Assembly (NCBI GenBank): GCA_022497145.1
Contig: MU386044.1
Span: forward strand, 1 to 34,518
Direction: 5' to 3'
Source: Rostrohypoxylon terebratum
Taxonomy: Eukaryota; Ascomycota; Sordariomycetes; Xylariales; Hypoxylaceae
Length of the DNA: 34,518 nucleotides
Positions 1 through 10,835 of this stretch are shown piece by piece (the first letter of the stretch is position 1; each line of letters begins with the position of its first letter). The position numbers and the translations under genes are program-made. The notes below the pieces were generated by a model. That model was not told where the DNA came from and did not search any database. It saw only the letters and a program-made list of their open reading frames with translations.

Positions 1-1886
1 CTTTGATCTGATCTCTACGAGTACTGCTAACAAACAAGGAAACCCACGAATCACCCCGTATACCTAAGCACTTAGGTATAGGTTCGTAACATGAACGTGC
101 TATTGCAAATATGCTTAGTGAGATAATCATGGCATTAAATAGAAAATGTCAAAAGGTAAATTTGGTTACTCAAGAACTGGAGACAAAAATTTGGAGGTAG
201 GTACCTGTTCACTTTTTAAGAAAATGGGATGCGTACATACTGCATAGATGAGGCGAAGAACAATTTTCTAACACGAGCTTGTGGCACCTCCTCGTGCATT
301 ATGATTTAATGAAGAAAACGGAAAGTGACCGCTAACTCTTCCGATATTGGTCGATATGTTCATTTTGGGCATAGTCATTCTCGTTTTAACCTAAAATATA
401 TTCGCTTCTTTAGGAATTATACAGAATAAAGTATCGTAACATTCGTCGCCCGTTTTCCCGATGAAAGCGTAGTGACCGGGGCAGTGTTACAAGCCAGTGC
501 CAGTGCCAGTTCTTGCTACTAGGTATTGATAAAAAGGAGTAAGGTAGCGAACGATATAGGAGGTAGTTACAACAGGCAATGGTGGTAGAATACTACATCT
601 GCTCTGCTGGTGTCCAGAGCTAGACCTCCAGAACCTGTTGTAATAATAATAATACCTGATAAGTACCTCTACATAAACTCATTTATGTAGACCTGAGATT
701 ACTTCTTGTATACGAAACTACGAATTATACTCTGTAACTGTCGACCTAGTAATTAAGCTTGTTCACATACATCGAATGCCACAAGCTGTGTATTATCCAA
801 ATCAACCTGTCTATTGCTGTATAACGTGTACCGGTTCCCATCATTCTCCCTGCAGCCACATTACGCCTCCCCCATTCCAGCACCCTTTCCTTCCCCTATT
901 CTACAACAATGAAACAATCTGGCCAGCAGGTGGTCTCCCATAACGGGGTGCTCATACACAATGACGAAGAAAGGAGTTGAACCCAGACGCACTTCCTGCG
1001 TTTTAGCGGATCACCAGTTATAGCGGCATCATTGGGTATCGCTACCCATTATGTCCATACGGGCGTATTATATAAGAGAATTAAAAAGAAAATTAAGGAA
1101 GACTTAGGAAGAATAGTAAGTAAAAGATAGGGTATCATTGTTTTTTAAGGTTCTGCACCTTCATCGCTTAGTTGAACCCCTTCTGTTTTCGCGCCAGAAT
1201 CGACTTCGTCTAATACTAGGCCTTCACACCCGACTCTTTTTAAGAAGAGCAGATGGGGCACCTATCAGGAAAGTGTGTACTACAGCACTTGGATTTTCTA
1301 GTGAATTGCCGCTGTAGCTTAAGGTGTTAAGGCATTCTAGAACACTTAACTAAGTGCTTCTATCTGGGCCATACTGTTTCCGTTTATAGTACCAAATATC
1401 TCATGGTCAGGGTTAGGGTTAGGGTTAAGGGGATGTCTGGTAAGAACCTTCGCTACTTGCCTTATTTAACCAGAAGAGTATTAGCGACGGCTTTGTACAC
1501 ATTGTACTAGTTCCGTTACAATGGAACTTCACGACGCTGGCCAATGCCCCACATCAGTCAAGGGTATCCTCTAGGTTATGAGGTTTTCGGATCAGCGTTA
1601 TGAAATGAACCGAAGATATTTTCGGGTCAACCATGCCTGTATCGATCTCCTAATCTGGAACAGGAGTTTGTTTCATGCATTGTGCCATCGACAACATCCG
1701 AGCGCTTCCCCATCCCCTCATCCCTTGTCTGGCTAGTGTGGAACTACACACTAACTAGGTATATATCCCCTGATATTTCCTACAGCTTTCGCATCACCTC
1801 ATCTATTTTATTCAATTCACAAATCAATTTCATCGCAGAATCAAACTGGAAACATTCTTATCAAAACTCCTCAACATAAATTCAGT
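1..1886. other. Gene-poor region upstream of the calmodulin-like gene
   Basis: I see no convincing gene here. The only open frame of note (1682-1879) is short, has unremarkable composition and is not supported. Small structures seen: a perfect inverted repeat TACCTAAG-CA-CTTAGGTA at 61-78, a triple CCAGTG repeat around 494-510, a short AAT-repeat near 641-655, a palindrome GGGTATCGCTACCC near 1035, and three telomere-type units at 1409-1432, listed separately. The last ~200 bases are pyrimidine-rich and probably hold the promoter and leader of the next gene. Confidence 0.6.
1409..1432 (+). repeat. Interstitial telomeric repeat (AGGGTT x3)
   Basis: Three perfect AGGGTT units are followed by a degenerate AAGGGG. 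TTAGGG is the usual telomere repeat of filamentous fungi. Three units about 455 bp before the start codon of the next gene could be a relic of a chromosome-end event or a binding site for a telobox factor (Tbf1/Rap1 type). The sequence alone does not decide between these. Confidence 0.85.
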
Positions 1887-2668
1887 ATGGTATGTCTGAT
1901 ATCTTCATTTTTGCTAGGCTTGGGTGGGTTTGGTTAACAGGAAGGGCTTCTCAGGCGAGAAATCTATCTCCAGAAGAGATCCAGGTCTTCAAGGACCTCT
2001 TCGATTCATATGTAGGTATTCCTCCTCTATTGGAAGCAATGCAAATCTAATATCTCGTAGGATGCAGACAAAGGTGGTGAGTGACGGCTTTCAAATGTAC
2101 GAGGTACAATTCGTTGGGGGTTAATAGTCCCGTTAGGCAATATAAGTGTTGAAGAGTTCGCAAAAGTGATGTCACAAAGTCCGGGCAAGGCACCAACAGA
2201 AGAAGAGGTAGCCCAAATCATCAAGGAGGTCGACCTTGACGGAGATGGTCAGATCAACTTTGACGGTACGTTCCACCATGCTGTGAAGAATATGCCACAC
2301 CAGGCACTGAGGTAATATTGTGGGCTAATCCATAGCAGAATTCATCACCATGATGACTGGCCAGCCGTATCCACCCCCAGATGAGGAATGGGTCAAAGCC
2401 TGGAAACAATATGAGCCATCCCTGAATGGGTCGATTACACAGAGTCAATTTCGGCAGCTTTTAGCCGATCTAGGAGAATCTGTCAATGATGACGAAGTCA
2501 ATAAACTCATCAACAATGTGGATGGAGAGGGGAAACTTAGCTGTAGGTTAACCCCATGTCTATAGTGTATGTCTTGGCTAACTAATATCCTTCTCCTTAG
2601 TCAAAGCATTTGTACATTTCTTGAAGACTAGGAACTTGGAGAATGATATCCTAAATGGGTATTCATAA
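1887..2668 (+). CDS. Calmodulin-like EF-hand protein (six exons)
   Basis: Exons are 1887-1889, 1955-2011, 2061-2076, 2137-2265, 2339-2542 and 2601-2668, giving 158 residues. All introns are GT-AG and every junction keeps frame. The start reads MARNLSPEEIQVFKDLFDSY, as in a calmodulin helix E. EF-hand 1 (loop 21-32, DADKGGNISVEE) and EF-hand 2 (loop 58-69, DLDGDGQINFDE) look able to bind calcium. Loop 3 (94-105, EPSLNGSITQSQ) and loop 4 (128-139, NVDGEGKLSFKA) lack the first Asp and the last Glu, so the C-lobe is probably calcium-dead. Length and the four-EF-hand layout fit a calmodulin or myosin light-chain relative, but it is too diverged to be calmodulin itself. The role is presumably calcium sensing or serving as a light chain; the partner is unknown. 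The first exon is only the ATG. Confidence 0.88.
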
Positions 2669-3104
2669 TAAGCTATATAACGACAATCGGTCAATCGCCA
2701 TTCTGCAATTGGTTCAACCTTTTTGAATGAGCCAGCGTAGCGTGATTTCGCAGCGATATTTCCACATCCTAACTGGAAGGACCCTGTCTACCTGCTGGGT
2801 ATGATATAGCTATTGCGTTAGGTCTACTTAATGAAACATAGTCAATGAGTTCAAAGTCTTCAAAGAGATCTATTCGAATACGGCGTTTGATTTAGTTGAT
2901 GTTTAGAAGTGGAATTTCTAAGTTGACCGCTCCCCCTCATGAATTGATGTTCTTTTAGTCACCTCCCGAATAGCACGATCAACCTCGTCGATTTCACTAA
3001 CAACATCGACTACGCCAACACCTCGCCTATCACTTCCAACACCAGCAACACCAAACCCAAATCCCACCCAGTACACTCAATTTGCAGTGCGCAGCATATC
3101 GACC
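2669..3104. other. Intergenic spacer between convergent genes
   Basis: Both neighbours end in this spacer, so it holds their 3' regions. At about 2960-3110 on the plus strand there is a Thr/Asn/Ser-rich open stretch between a TTTTAG and a GGTACGT that mimics an exon. No start or partner exon was found and it runs into the tail of the minus-strand gene, so I do not call it a gene. Confidence 0.5.
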
Positions 3105-3951
3105 TTATAGGTACGTAAAAATGTTGTCGATTCTGAGGTTGCCTTTGGTTGAGTAGTTCGCCACGTATCGCTCACCCCACGGCTGGAGCTGGTTGTCTAA
3201 GTACACAATTAGCATTGACATTTTGGAGTTTGAGACACGTAAACTTACCGTATGTCTCGGCTGGCTTGGTGGCACAGATGTAGATGAAGGTGTCGTTGGT
3301 AGCCTTCTTCAGGTCGTCATCGGGGTAAAGAGAGATGACCCGGTTGAAGTTCTCGACAGTGATGCCGGGACCGGACTTGTCATAGTCGACGGCGATACCC
3401 ATGCCGACGAGGCGGACCTCGGGCTCCTTGTAGTAGGAGATCCCGCGGGTGGTGTGGAGGGCAATGGCGTCCCATACGAGCTGCGTGCGGCGAGCATCCC
3501 AGTTTTCATTGCCGTACTTCTCAATGAAGTTCCTGGAGGCAATGGCACCATCGACCTCGAATCGATGGTCGTAAGTGTAAACCGGGGAATTCGGGGAGGT
3601 GTCCCAGCCAAGGTCATGCAAGATGGCACCTACGGCTTGCACTTCGATGTCGACAGTGTTCTTCAACGTCTCGTTGGCATTGATGATGATAGACCCAAAG
3701 AGCCAGGAGCGCATCTGGTGCTTGAAGACGGCCTCCGTGCTGTGGTTGCGGGTGTACTCTATAGCCAGTCGGACGATAGGCGTGTCGATGACGGTAAGGC
3801 CGGCAATAGTGGTGTTCGGATACGGAGCGTTAGCAAGAATCGGAGTCCCGGGGGCCGGCTTGGTGTGTGGCAAGGAAGGACCAACCGCGGCTCCGGACGC
3901 AAGGCCCGTAGAGCTGGCGAGAAGCATAAGAGTGTTCTTGGTGAAGTGCAT
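3105..3951 (-). CDS. Secreted HD-domain protein, cyanamide hydratase-like
   Basis: Two exons on the minus strand (3951-3249 and 3196-3105) around a 52-nt intron (GTAAGT ... CTAAT ... TTAG), giving 264 residues. Residues 1-21 form a signal peptide, with a basic start, LMLLASSTGLASGAA and small residues at the likely cut. The HD-superfamily metal ligands are visible: H78 (FKHQMRSW), H112-D113 (ILHDLGWD), H166 (AIALH) and D189 (GIAVDY), with HRFEVDGA at 129-136. This pattern is typical of fungal cyanamide hydratase/Ddi-type proteins, which are metal-dependent hydro-lyases or hydrolases. Several N-glycosylation sequons (NTT, NHS, NET, NDT, NYS) fit secretion. Without splicing, the frame would end at 3172 in an odd tail; splicing gives a clean end (RIDNIFTYL). 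The substrate is not known and need not be cyanamide. Confidence 0.85.
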
Positions 3952-4040
3952 CGTGGCGATTGTCAGTTTGAAGACGAGTGTCGATTTTCGCTGATTTGTT
4001 GATCGATGATGAACTTCAAAAAATGTTCGATTTCTACATC

Positions 4041-4050
4041 CTATATATAC
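4041..4050 (-). promoter_or_regulatory. TATA box of the HD-domain gene
   Basis: Reads GTATATATAG on the minus strand, about 90 nt before the ATG at 3951, which leaves room for a short leader. Confidence 0.55.
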
Positions 4051-6368
4051 ACTTGATGCCTTCTATCTAACTTGCCATCATCTCCAACCTTGTGCCAATT
4101 TGGCACTACCCCGGACACACCAACAGATCGTTACGCGGGGTATTAGTGTGTTACCTGCCCCTGACTAAAGGGCATCCGTTCTGTTGACAAGGGCAGGAAA
4201 AGTTCTAGAACTGGGATTCTATTGGTTCAGCATCAGCACCATAGTAAGGAAATTAGGAAAACTGTGGTAGTACTCCAAGTTAGTAAGGGAACAAGAGCTG
4301 AGGAGGAGGAGTAAGGCTAGCTGCCTAATTGGTGCGGTATATGATCTATCTCCACAAACACTTAGAGGGTAACATTGAGATTACTAGTGCGACCACGACG
4401 GAGATATTTCACACCCTGATAAATGTGACTTACTATATATCCGAGTATCTTGCAGGAAGATAAGATTTTGACGGGTAAATGATGGCTTACCACCGGAAGT
4501 GGTTGCAATAGCCATGCCGCAGATGAATTACTAAATACAACGATCAAGATTATTGCCAAGTGCGTACATACAGTAATGAACCATATCATGGTGATGTAGA
4601 GCTAGGATTCACGAAAGCTTCACACAGCAGTTGACGACTGAATACGGGTTAGTCGGGTTGGGGTAGAACTTCAGCTTCCTAATCCACTTTATCGACCGAA
4701 GACCCTGCATAAAGCCTTCGGTATGATTGTTTGTTGTCGTCGGTGATTGGTAGATCCAAGTCTATTTGGTGTGATCCATAAGGCTTGATAAATTTGGATG
4801 AGAATCTCGGCGTCGTGTATAGCGGCTACAGGCTTCTGTGGTGTCTTGCGTGCTCCTTGCGTGCTCCTGCCTACCACATCCACGCCTGAGTCGTTGGGGT
4901 GGCGGCCCTCCTCTTATAGTTCTAGACGTTGTTCGGGTTAGAGAGATATATCTAATATACGAGTGTCTATATTGGCACATTGAGAAAAGTCTAAGAGCAA
5001 GACTTGACGTCAGATGCATCGTGATCGAGAACTCAGCCACTCTGCCAAGATAGCATACCTACCTACCTAGTACCTACCTGGTATTCATGAGCGTTCTATG
5101 CTATTAGTCATCATCACCGCAGCTTTCTCGGATGAGTTACCAATTAAATGTGTACATATACGGTCTTCCAAAGCAAAATATCTAGTATATCTAGTGCGTC
5201 CAATTTCGGGCTATTCTTGAATGAGAGGTTATTATAAGGGGCTGATCCGTACGGAATGTCTTTAGAATCATATATTCATAGTTGAGATAACGATAAGTGC
5301 CCTACTGCGGTTGTGAACTTGTTTATTGTGATGTATTGTTGAATGCATAGAACATGTCATACATCAATGATCGCTGACATTAACCCCTTTTACTGTATCC
5401 TACCTAACCGACGTGGTACCCAACGGAAGGGCAATGGCATGTTCTGTGACTTAACTAGTAGGTAATTACGAGCGCATGATCACAAGAAAAAGAGATAGAT
5501 CTTCGAAAAGGCGACGCGTAAAGAGGCTCAGATTGTCGATCCAATCGTACATCAAAGTACGTTGAGCCGCAGTTTCATGTTTAGCAGAATTCTATCAAAC
5601 ACCATACCCGGCTCTATATCACAGCGACCATATGTCGATTTTACATTACCAGAATCCCTATCAGAAACGTTTAGTTGATATCGATTGGAGGAATAAGCTT
5701 TTATAAACGCTTTTCTCGCTATAGTTATGTTGAGCTACTTTCCTTCATTCGATATGATGAGCTAGAGGGGGAAATGATGAATGCTCGAATGGAGAAAGTG
5801 TCATATTATTGAATGTCAAGTGGGTATCGCTTAGTTTTTTAATATGAATATCTACGGCATACCCACCTTCGTATCATTCACACCGACGTACATGTCGATC
5901 ACATAGGCAGTGCTAGTCCACAAGTGTCCAAAGCCTCCACAGCAGATACGCTAACATTTTGATACATTGAGTCGAAGTCTTCTAACCTAGGACACATGCT
6001 GACCTTGGACTAGCTTCTATCTCGTACCTTATTTGTCATAACAGGAGTGGCGTGGACATCAAAATGTCTTGGCTATCGTGGGTCCCTTACGCAGTTTGGA
6101 AGTTTCCTTCCTCTTGGTATTGGTAGAAATCCCGCTGTTTTCAGATAGATGAACATATGGAAACCTTAGAAGCATCCGGATGCATCTCATGTATCATCGT
6201 CTTCTGATCTTCAAGCCTATGAAGTTTAAGCCAAATCGGGATTCTTGGCGGCCAACAGACTTAAGCTTGGTGTTGCTTCATGTCCTGGTTGAGGGTTGAG
6301 GGTTTGGGGCTGCTATTGTGTTAAATGAAGGATTGATTGATTGTTACAAGAGTACGGAGTTCCAACTT

Positions 6369-6376
6369 TATATAAA
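6369..6376 (+). promoter_or_regulatory. TATA box of the transporter gene
   Basis: TATATAAA. Transcription would be expected to start around 6395-6410, at or past the ATG at 6396. This argues that translation starts at the in-frame ATG pair at 6504/6507. Confidence 0.6.
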
Positions 6377-6503
6377 GAGTTGAGTCTAGACCGGCATGGT
6401 TTTTAATTCGGATTCACTTTTGTGCTTGTTCTATTCTTGTTTTTTTGTACCAGGATATCATATTAGAATTGATTTTTTTTCTCTTTGGAGTGTACCCACG
6501 GAT

Positions 6504-7983
6504 ATGATGGATCGCAAAATTACTGTTTCTGGGAGTCCTTTTCCATCAGATGGTCCGCCAGCCCGTGACGCATCGACAGGCGAAGATATCCTCCAGCTAA
6601 ACCCTACCTATGATGTAGATGATGAGCGCCATAGTTTGAGTGTCAGTGGAACACAGGTCAATTCACCAGTGGCTTCAATCCATGATGGAAAGGAAGGACA
6701 CGACGTTGAAAAGGTGAACATCGACTTTGATGGTATTGATATATATGATCCGAGCAGACCAAAGTTCAACTTCTCTCGGCGCATGTGAGTTAACTCGTTC
6801 CCGTTCAAGCTGCTACGATTTCTAATACTAGATGGTATAGAAAGCACTTTACCTGGGCATGGTTTACCTTGTCGATGAGCACTGGAGGGTTGGCGCTTTT
6901 GATATATGCCCAACCACACCAATTTACCGGGCTCCGGCAGATTGGGTTCGTCGTCTACATCGCCAATATTGTTATCTTCGCCGGAATCGTTACTGTTATG
7001 ACTTTGAGATTCGTACTACATAGGGGCACATTCATGACGTCGATCACCCATTCTCGAGAGGCTTTCTTTGTTCCGACTGTTTTTCTTGCTATTGCGACTA
7101 TCATCACAGGCACTCAACGCTATGCGATCGCAGAAGAAAGCACATCGTTGGTATGGTTCATCTCGGTGCTCTTTTGGGGATACGTTGCGGGGTCATTGTT
7201 CGTCGCCATTGCTCAGTACAGTTACGTGTTCAAGACACATGACCTGGGCCTCCATACGATGATGCCTACTTGGATCTTGCCAATTTTCCCCATCATGCTT
7301 TCGGGTACGATTGCGTCTGTTATTGCAGAGACTCAGCCAGAGATGAATGCAGTCCCGATCATAGTGGTTGGCCTAACCTGTCAAGGATTGGGATTGTCTG
7401 TGGCGTTTATGATGTATGCGCATATGGTGGGGCGTTTGATGTCAAGAGGTAGGCTTGCTATGACGAAATAAGGAAGGAGGAGGGATTAGCTGATTCATTT
7501 ATAGGAATGCCGAACCGTGAGCATCGAGCGGGTCTCTTCATGAATGTTGGCCCGCCAGCATTTACAGCGCTAGCCGTCATTGGTATGGCAAATGGGTTAC
7601 CTGATAATTTGGATTTAAACATGGGGATGGTGTTGGATATGACGGTAATCAGGCCTATCGCAGTGGTGGCGGCTATATTTCTCTGGGCCCTCTCTTTGTG
7701 GTGGTTTGGAATTGCTGTGGTGTCGGTTATCCTTTCGCCGCCGCAGTATTTTCATCTCAATTGGTGGGCGATGGCCTTTCCGAACACGGGGTTTATCTTG
7801 GCCACTATCTCCATCGGAAATGAGATCCAACACGAAGGAATTCGGTGGCTTGCTACGGGGCTGTCGATATGTCTGCTACTTACGTATCTTGTCGTCTTGT
7901 TTAACCTAGTTCGAGCTGTCATTGTCCAGGATATCATGTATCCGGGACGCGACGAAGATGTGCTAGACGGGACCGACACTTGA
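6504..7983 (+). CDS. SLAC1/TDT-family transporter (malate/dicarboxylate or anion channel type)
   Basis: Exons are 6504-6784, 6841-7448 and 7505-7983, giving 455 residues. After a ~95-residue polar cytosolic N-terminus there are about ten hydrophobic segments. The first carries AWFTLSMSTGGLALLIY and the seventh follows GMPNREHRAGLFMNVGPPAF; both are hallmarks of the tellurite-resistance/dicarboxylate transporter family that includes yeast-type malate permeases and plant SLAC1. It is probably a plasma-membrane carrier or channel for organic anions; substrate and direction cannot be read from the sequence. The frame is open from 6396, but the TATA box at 6369 would leave that ATG at or upstream of the mRNA start, and its extra residues are hydrophobic and unlike the family, so 6504 is preferred. 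Both introns are GT-AG with CTAAT or similar branch points. Confidence 0.87.
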
Positions 7984-8860
7984 ATCAGCGCCGATACAGA
8001 ACCGATGAACCCGCGCGGCATGGATAGGTTTATCAGAATGTTATCGAAGACTAGGTGAGACTGGATATGTCATAAAAGAGGGGAGTTAAGTACGGTACGA
8101 TACGCTACGCTACGGGAATAGATGGTTCAAGATTAGAAGTTAGAAATTAGTACCTAGAGGGGGATGACTAGAATGACTAGAATGAGTAGGGGACGTATGG
8201 ACGTATGGGATTATGATATAGATAGAGAGGAATCCATGTCTTGTTGTTTCCTATTCACGGATTCACTGGGGTACGTGAATGTCTTTGACCGCGAAGAATC
8301 CATGGATGAAGAATGAAGAATGAGGAATGAGGAATGAAAGTTTGGAGATGTTACGATCTAACCTAGGTCCTAGGTACCTAGTAAGTCATCAGTCTAACGA
8401 TTATGTAATCCAAGCTCGAAATGTTTATGTAACGCTACCCCGCCATCCGCCATCCGCCAGCCCCGCTCCTGACGCTAAACCTAGCGGGGGTTTATCAGAC
8501 ACCAGATAACCTTAAGCTTGACATTATTTTAGTCGAGCTTTGATTGGATGACCTCACCATTTTCATTTTCATTCTCTTCTCTTTTCTTCTCTTCTCACTC
8601 TACGTCAGTTACAATCGTCTTTCCATTTTTCCCTCTCTCCCTCCATCTTTCTACATACATTCTCGAGATTTCCAATGAGATTTGACTTCCCTTCAATTCG
8701 TTGAATTCGTCTCCTAGTGTTATCTAGAAAAGATGTCGGCAATGGCTTGAAAACTCTACTCGATTGACCATCACGTTATAATAGCTTCCATATGTTGCGC
8801 CTTTCTATAACATCGACTGATTGACTAATTCGCAGCGCCGCTCTAATTATCTAACTAATC
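7984..8860. other. Intergenic region with short tandem repeats and CT-rich promoter
   Basis: The first half is rich in tiny tandem repeats: TACGn units at 8091-8114, ATGACTAGA-type duplications at 8164-8186, GGACGTAT twice at 8191-8206, and four copies of a GARGAAT 7-mer at 8308-8335. A palindromic ACCTAGGTCCTAGGTACCTAG lies at 8361-8381. From 8558 to about 8650 the plus strand is a long CT-rich tract, common in fungal promoters and leaders, which belongs to the gene starting at 8861. No further gene seen. Confidence 0.55.
8308..8335 (+). repeat. Four-copy 7-nt tandem repeat
   Basis: Copies read GAAGAAT, GAAGAAT, GAGGAAT, GAGGAAT. A simple minisatellite in intergenic DNA. Confidence 0.8.
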
Positions 8861-10651
8861 ATGATCAATCATCGCGTCGCATTGCGCCAGACGTCGCTTC
8901 TATGTCGCTCCTTGAATGCTACAGCACCATCCCTCCGCCAATGGCCTAGATACATCGGGACTTTGAGAAGAAGCGGAAAAGGTAATGGAAACGAAGGTGA
9001 TCCTAGAAGACGAAGTCTCGGAAAAATCATCGGTGGTGTGGTCATATTTGGTTCGGTCGCGGCGGCAACCCTGTACACCTATTCGATTAAAGAACCCCCA
9101 AAGCCACGCGAAGCGGTTATAGAGTACGAAAAGGCCAGGCCAGTTGCCGAATCCAAAGAAGACAATCGAGATATTATTAGCAGCCAACATCTCCAAGTTA
9201 AGAAGAGCTGGGAGCATCCCGGTGTATACGCTTGGGGTGCTAATTCAAGTGGTGTCGCAGCACCCGACTCGACAGATCAATCCGTGAAAACACCTCGAAG
9301 GATACCATATTTCGACGGCCAATTATTGCGTGATCTTAAGTTAGACCGCTATTTTGGAGCAGCCATCAATGAAAAGGGGGATTTGGTTCAATGGGGTGCC
9401 GGCTTCTCTAAGGACGTAAAACCCTCCGAAACTCTGAAAGGAAAGGACCTCATCAGAATCGAGATATCACGGGATCGCATCATTGCGCTCGGAAAAAATG
9501 GAACTGTTTACTCAATACCTGTAGCAGAGTCAGACCAAACTCTGGGCGAGAAATCCCAGCAGTCTTCCTGGTTTTCGTTCTGGTCTAGGCCGGAAAGAAT
9601 TAATTACCGACAACTCAAGCCACAGAACCTTGGATGGGACGAGAGAATTGTGGATATCGCCAGCGGCTTGGACCACGCCTTGCTTCTTACATCAAGAGGA
9701 CGGGTATTCTCAGCTGCTTCCAGTACATCTAACTTCCCTTCCTTCGGCCAGATGGGTATTCCTGGCCTCTCCTGGGAAACGCGACCCAAGGGCCCCTATG
9801 ATGAACCCCATGAAATTCTCGGGTTAAAGGGATTCAGGATTGCCAAGGTTGCTGCTGGTGACTATCATTCTCTAGCACTTGATACCGACGGGCGTGTCTT
9901 CGTATTTGGCGATAATACCTCAGGCCAATTAGGCTTTGAAGTCGAGCCTCAGATTCCCTACGTCGACGGTCCCATTCCGCTACCTTTCAATAAGATTTAC
10001 AGCGGCTCGGGCCGACAGCCACGGGTGACATCGATCGCTGCTGGCGGGGCAAATTCATTTTTTACAGTAGATGCGAAGCGCGTTGCAGGCTTCAGAGAGG
10101 ATGCTGATTCTATCAAAGACCTGGGTCGGATAACAGCTGACACTTGGGCATGCGGTTCTGGCATATGGGGTAGTCTGGGAACGGGTAAGTGGACGCACGT
10201 CTCACTCGGCCCTACCAAGATCAAGCCACTCTCGGGGTTATATGAGTGGGATGAAAATACGAATTCGGTCATCCCAATACGCCTGACACGGCTAAGTGCT
10301 GGCAGTTCGCACGCTGCGGCTGTTATGGATAACGTGACGTCCGTCGATATAACAAACTCCAATACGCACAACGAGACAAATTGGGGTGCGGATGTAGTCT
10401 TTTGGGGCGGAAACGAGCATTATCAACTAGGCACTGGGAAGCGGAATAATATCCCCGTGCCGACATATATCGAACCTCTAGATGGTGGGGAAGGCGATGC
10501 AGCGAAAGGACGGAAAGGCGAGCACCATAGGTTCCAAATCACACCTAGGACAACCGTCAGACTAGGAGAAGACGGCAAGGGCAGAAAGGTGAGCGTCGAA
10601 CAACGAGTCGAATGTGGCCGATTCGTAACCGCAGTTTACTCCGGAACATAA
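8861..10651 (+). CDS. fmp25: Mitochondrial RCC1-repeat protein, Fmp25-like
   Basis: A single exon of 596 residues. The N-terminus (1-50) is basic and nearly free of acidic residues, as in a mitochondrial presequence. One membrane segment follows at about 56-75 (IGGVVIFGSVAAATLYTY), and the rest is a propeller of RCC1-type repeats. Clear blades include GVYAWGANSSG (from 121), a KVAAGDYHSLALDTDGRVFV/FGDNTSGQLG blade (329 on), TWACGSGIWGSLG, and a final SAGSSHAAAV and DVVFWGGNEHYQLG pair (511 on). This is the layout of yeast Fmp25, an inner-membrane protein linked to respiratory complex III assembly. The presequence, single membrane pass and soluble propeller make that assignment likely, though no biochemical function can be read from the repeats. 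The ATG follows a CT-rich leader. Confidence 0.85.
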   Translation: MINHRVALRQTSLLCRSLNATAPSLRQWPRYIGTLRRSGKGNGNEGDPRRRSLGKIIGGVVIFGSVAAATLYTYSIKEPPKPREAVIEYEKARPVAESKEDNRDIISSQHLQVKKSWEHPGVYAWGANSSGVAAPDSTDQSVKTPRRIPYFDGQLLRDLKLDRYFGAAINEKGDLVQWGAGFSKDVKPSETLKGKDLIRIEISRDRIIALGKNGTVYSIPVAESDQTLGEKSQQSSWFSFWSRPERINYRQLKPQNLGWDERIVDIASGLDHALLLTSRGRVFSAASSTSNFPSFGQMGIPGLSWETRPKGPYDEPHEILGLKGFRIAKVAAGDYHSLALDTDGRVFVFGDNTSGQLGFEVEPQIPYVDGPIPLPFNKIYSGSGRQPRVTSIAAGGANSFFTVDAKRVAGFREDADSIKDLGRITADTWACGSGIWGSLGTGKWTHVSLGPTKIKPLSGLYEWDENTNSVIPIRLTRLSAGSSHAAAVMDNVTSVDITNSNTHNETNWGADVVFWGGNEHYQLGTGKRNNIPVPTYIEPLDGGEGDAAKGRKGEHHRFQITPRTTVRLGEDGKGRKVSVEQRVECGRFVTAVYSGT

Positions 10652-10809
10652 AAGTTACCTTTTAGGGCGCGTCTCCCTTAGGTTTTATCCCTGGATGTAT
10701 GATTGTATATTAACACTAGGTCGGATAGGATGGGGAGCTGGCTTGGGTCTTTGGCTGAAGTTGCTTAAAATTAGAGCATACCTAGTAGGGTCACCCGCTC
10801 ATTTGGACC

Positions 10810-10835
10810 TATATATATATATATATATATATATA
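10810..10835. repeat. TA dinucleotide microsatellite
   Basis: About thirteen uninterrupted TA units, likely polymorphic between strains. Confidence 0.9.

Larger units (their letters stand above)
3952..6503. other. 2.5-kb intergenic region
   Basis: Holds the promoter of the minus-strand HD gene at its left and the promoter of the transporter at its right. In between no frame looks like a gene: the overlapping frames at 4689-5053 have low-complexity Arg/Thr-rich translations. Visible structure includes a CCTGCCC/GGGCAGG inverted repeat (4154-4160 and 4191-4197), an 11-nt tandem duplication CTTGCGTGCTC (4845-4866) and a TACCTACC cluster at 5056-5083. Confidence 0.5.

Noticed and set aside
970..1060. 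Possible tRNA or tRNA-derived element on the minus strand (B-box-like GGGTTCAACTCC)
   Set aside because: No T stem, acceptor stem or anticodon stem could be formed around it.
2960..3110. Possible extra exon with Thr/Asn-rich product
   Set aside because: Low-complexity composition, no partner exon, and overlap with the tail of the HD gene.
3193..4002. A 269-codon plus-strand open frame opposite the HD-domain gene
   Set aside because: It is the antisense of a clear coding region with signal peptide, HD motifs and an intron. Its translation has no recognisable domain.
6396..6503. Upstream start that would add 36 residues to the transporter
   Set aside because: The TATA box at 6369 puts the mRNA start at or past this ATG, and the added residues are hydrophobic and unlike the polar N-termini of the family.
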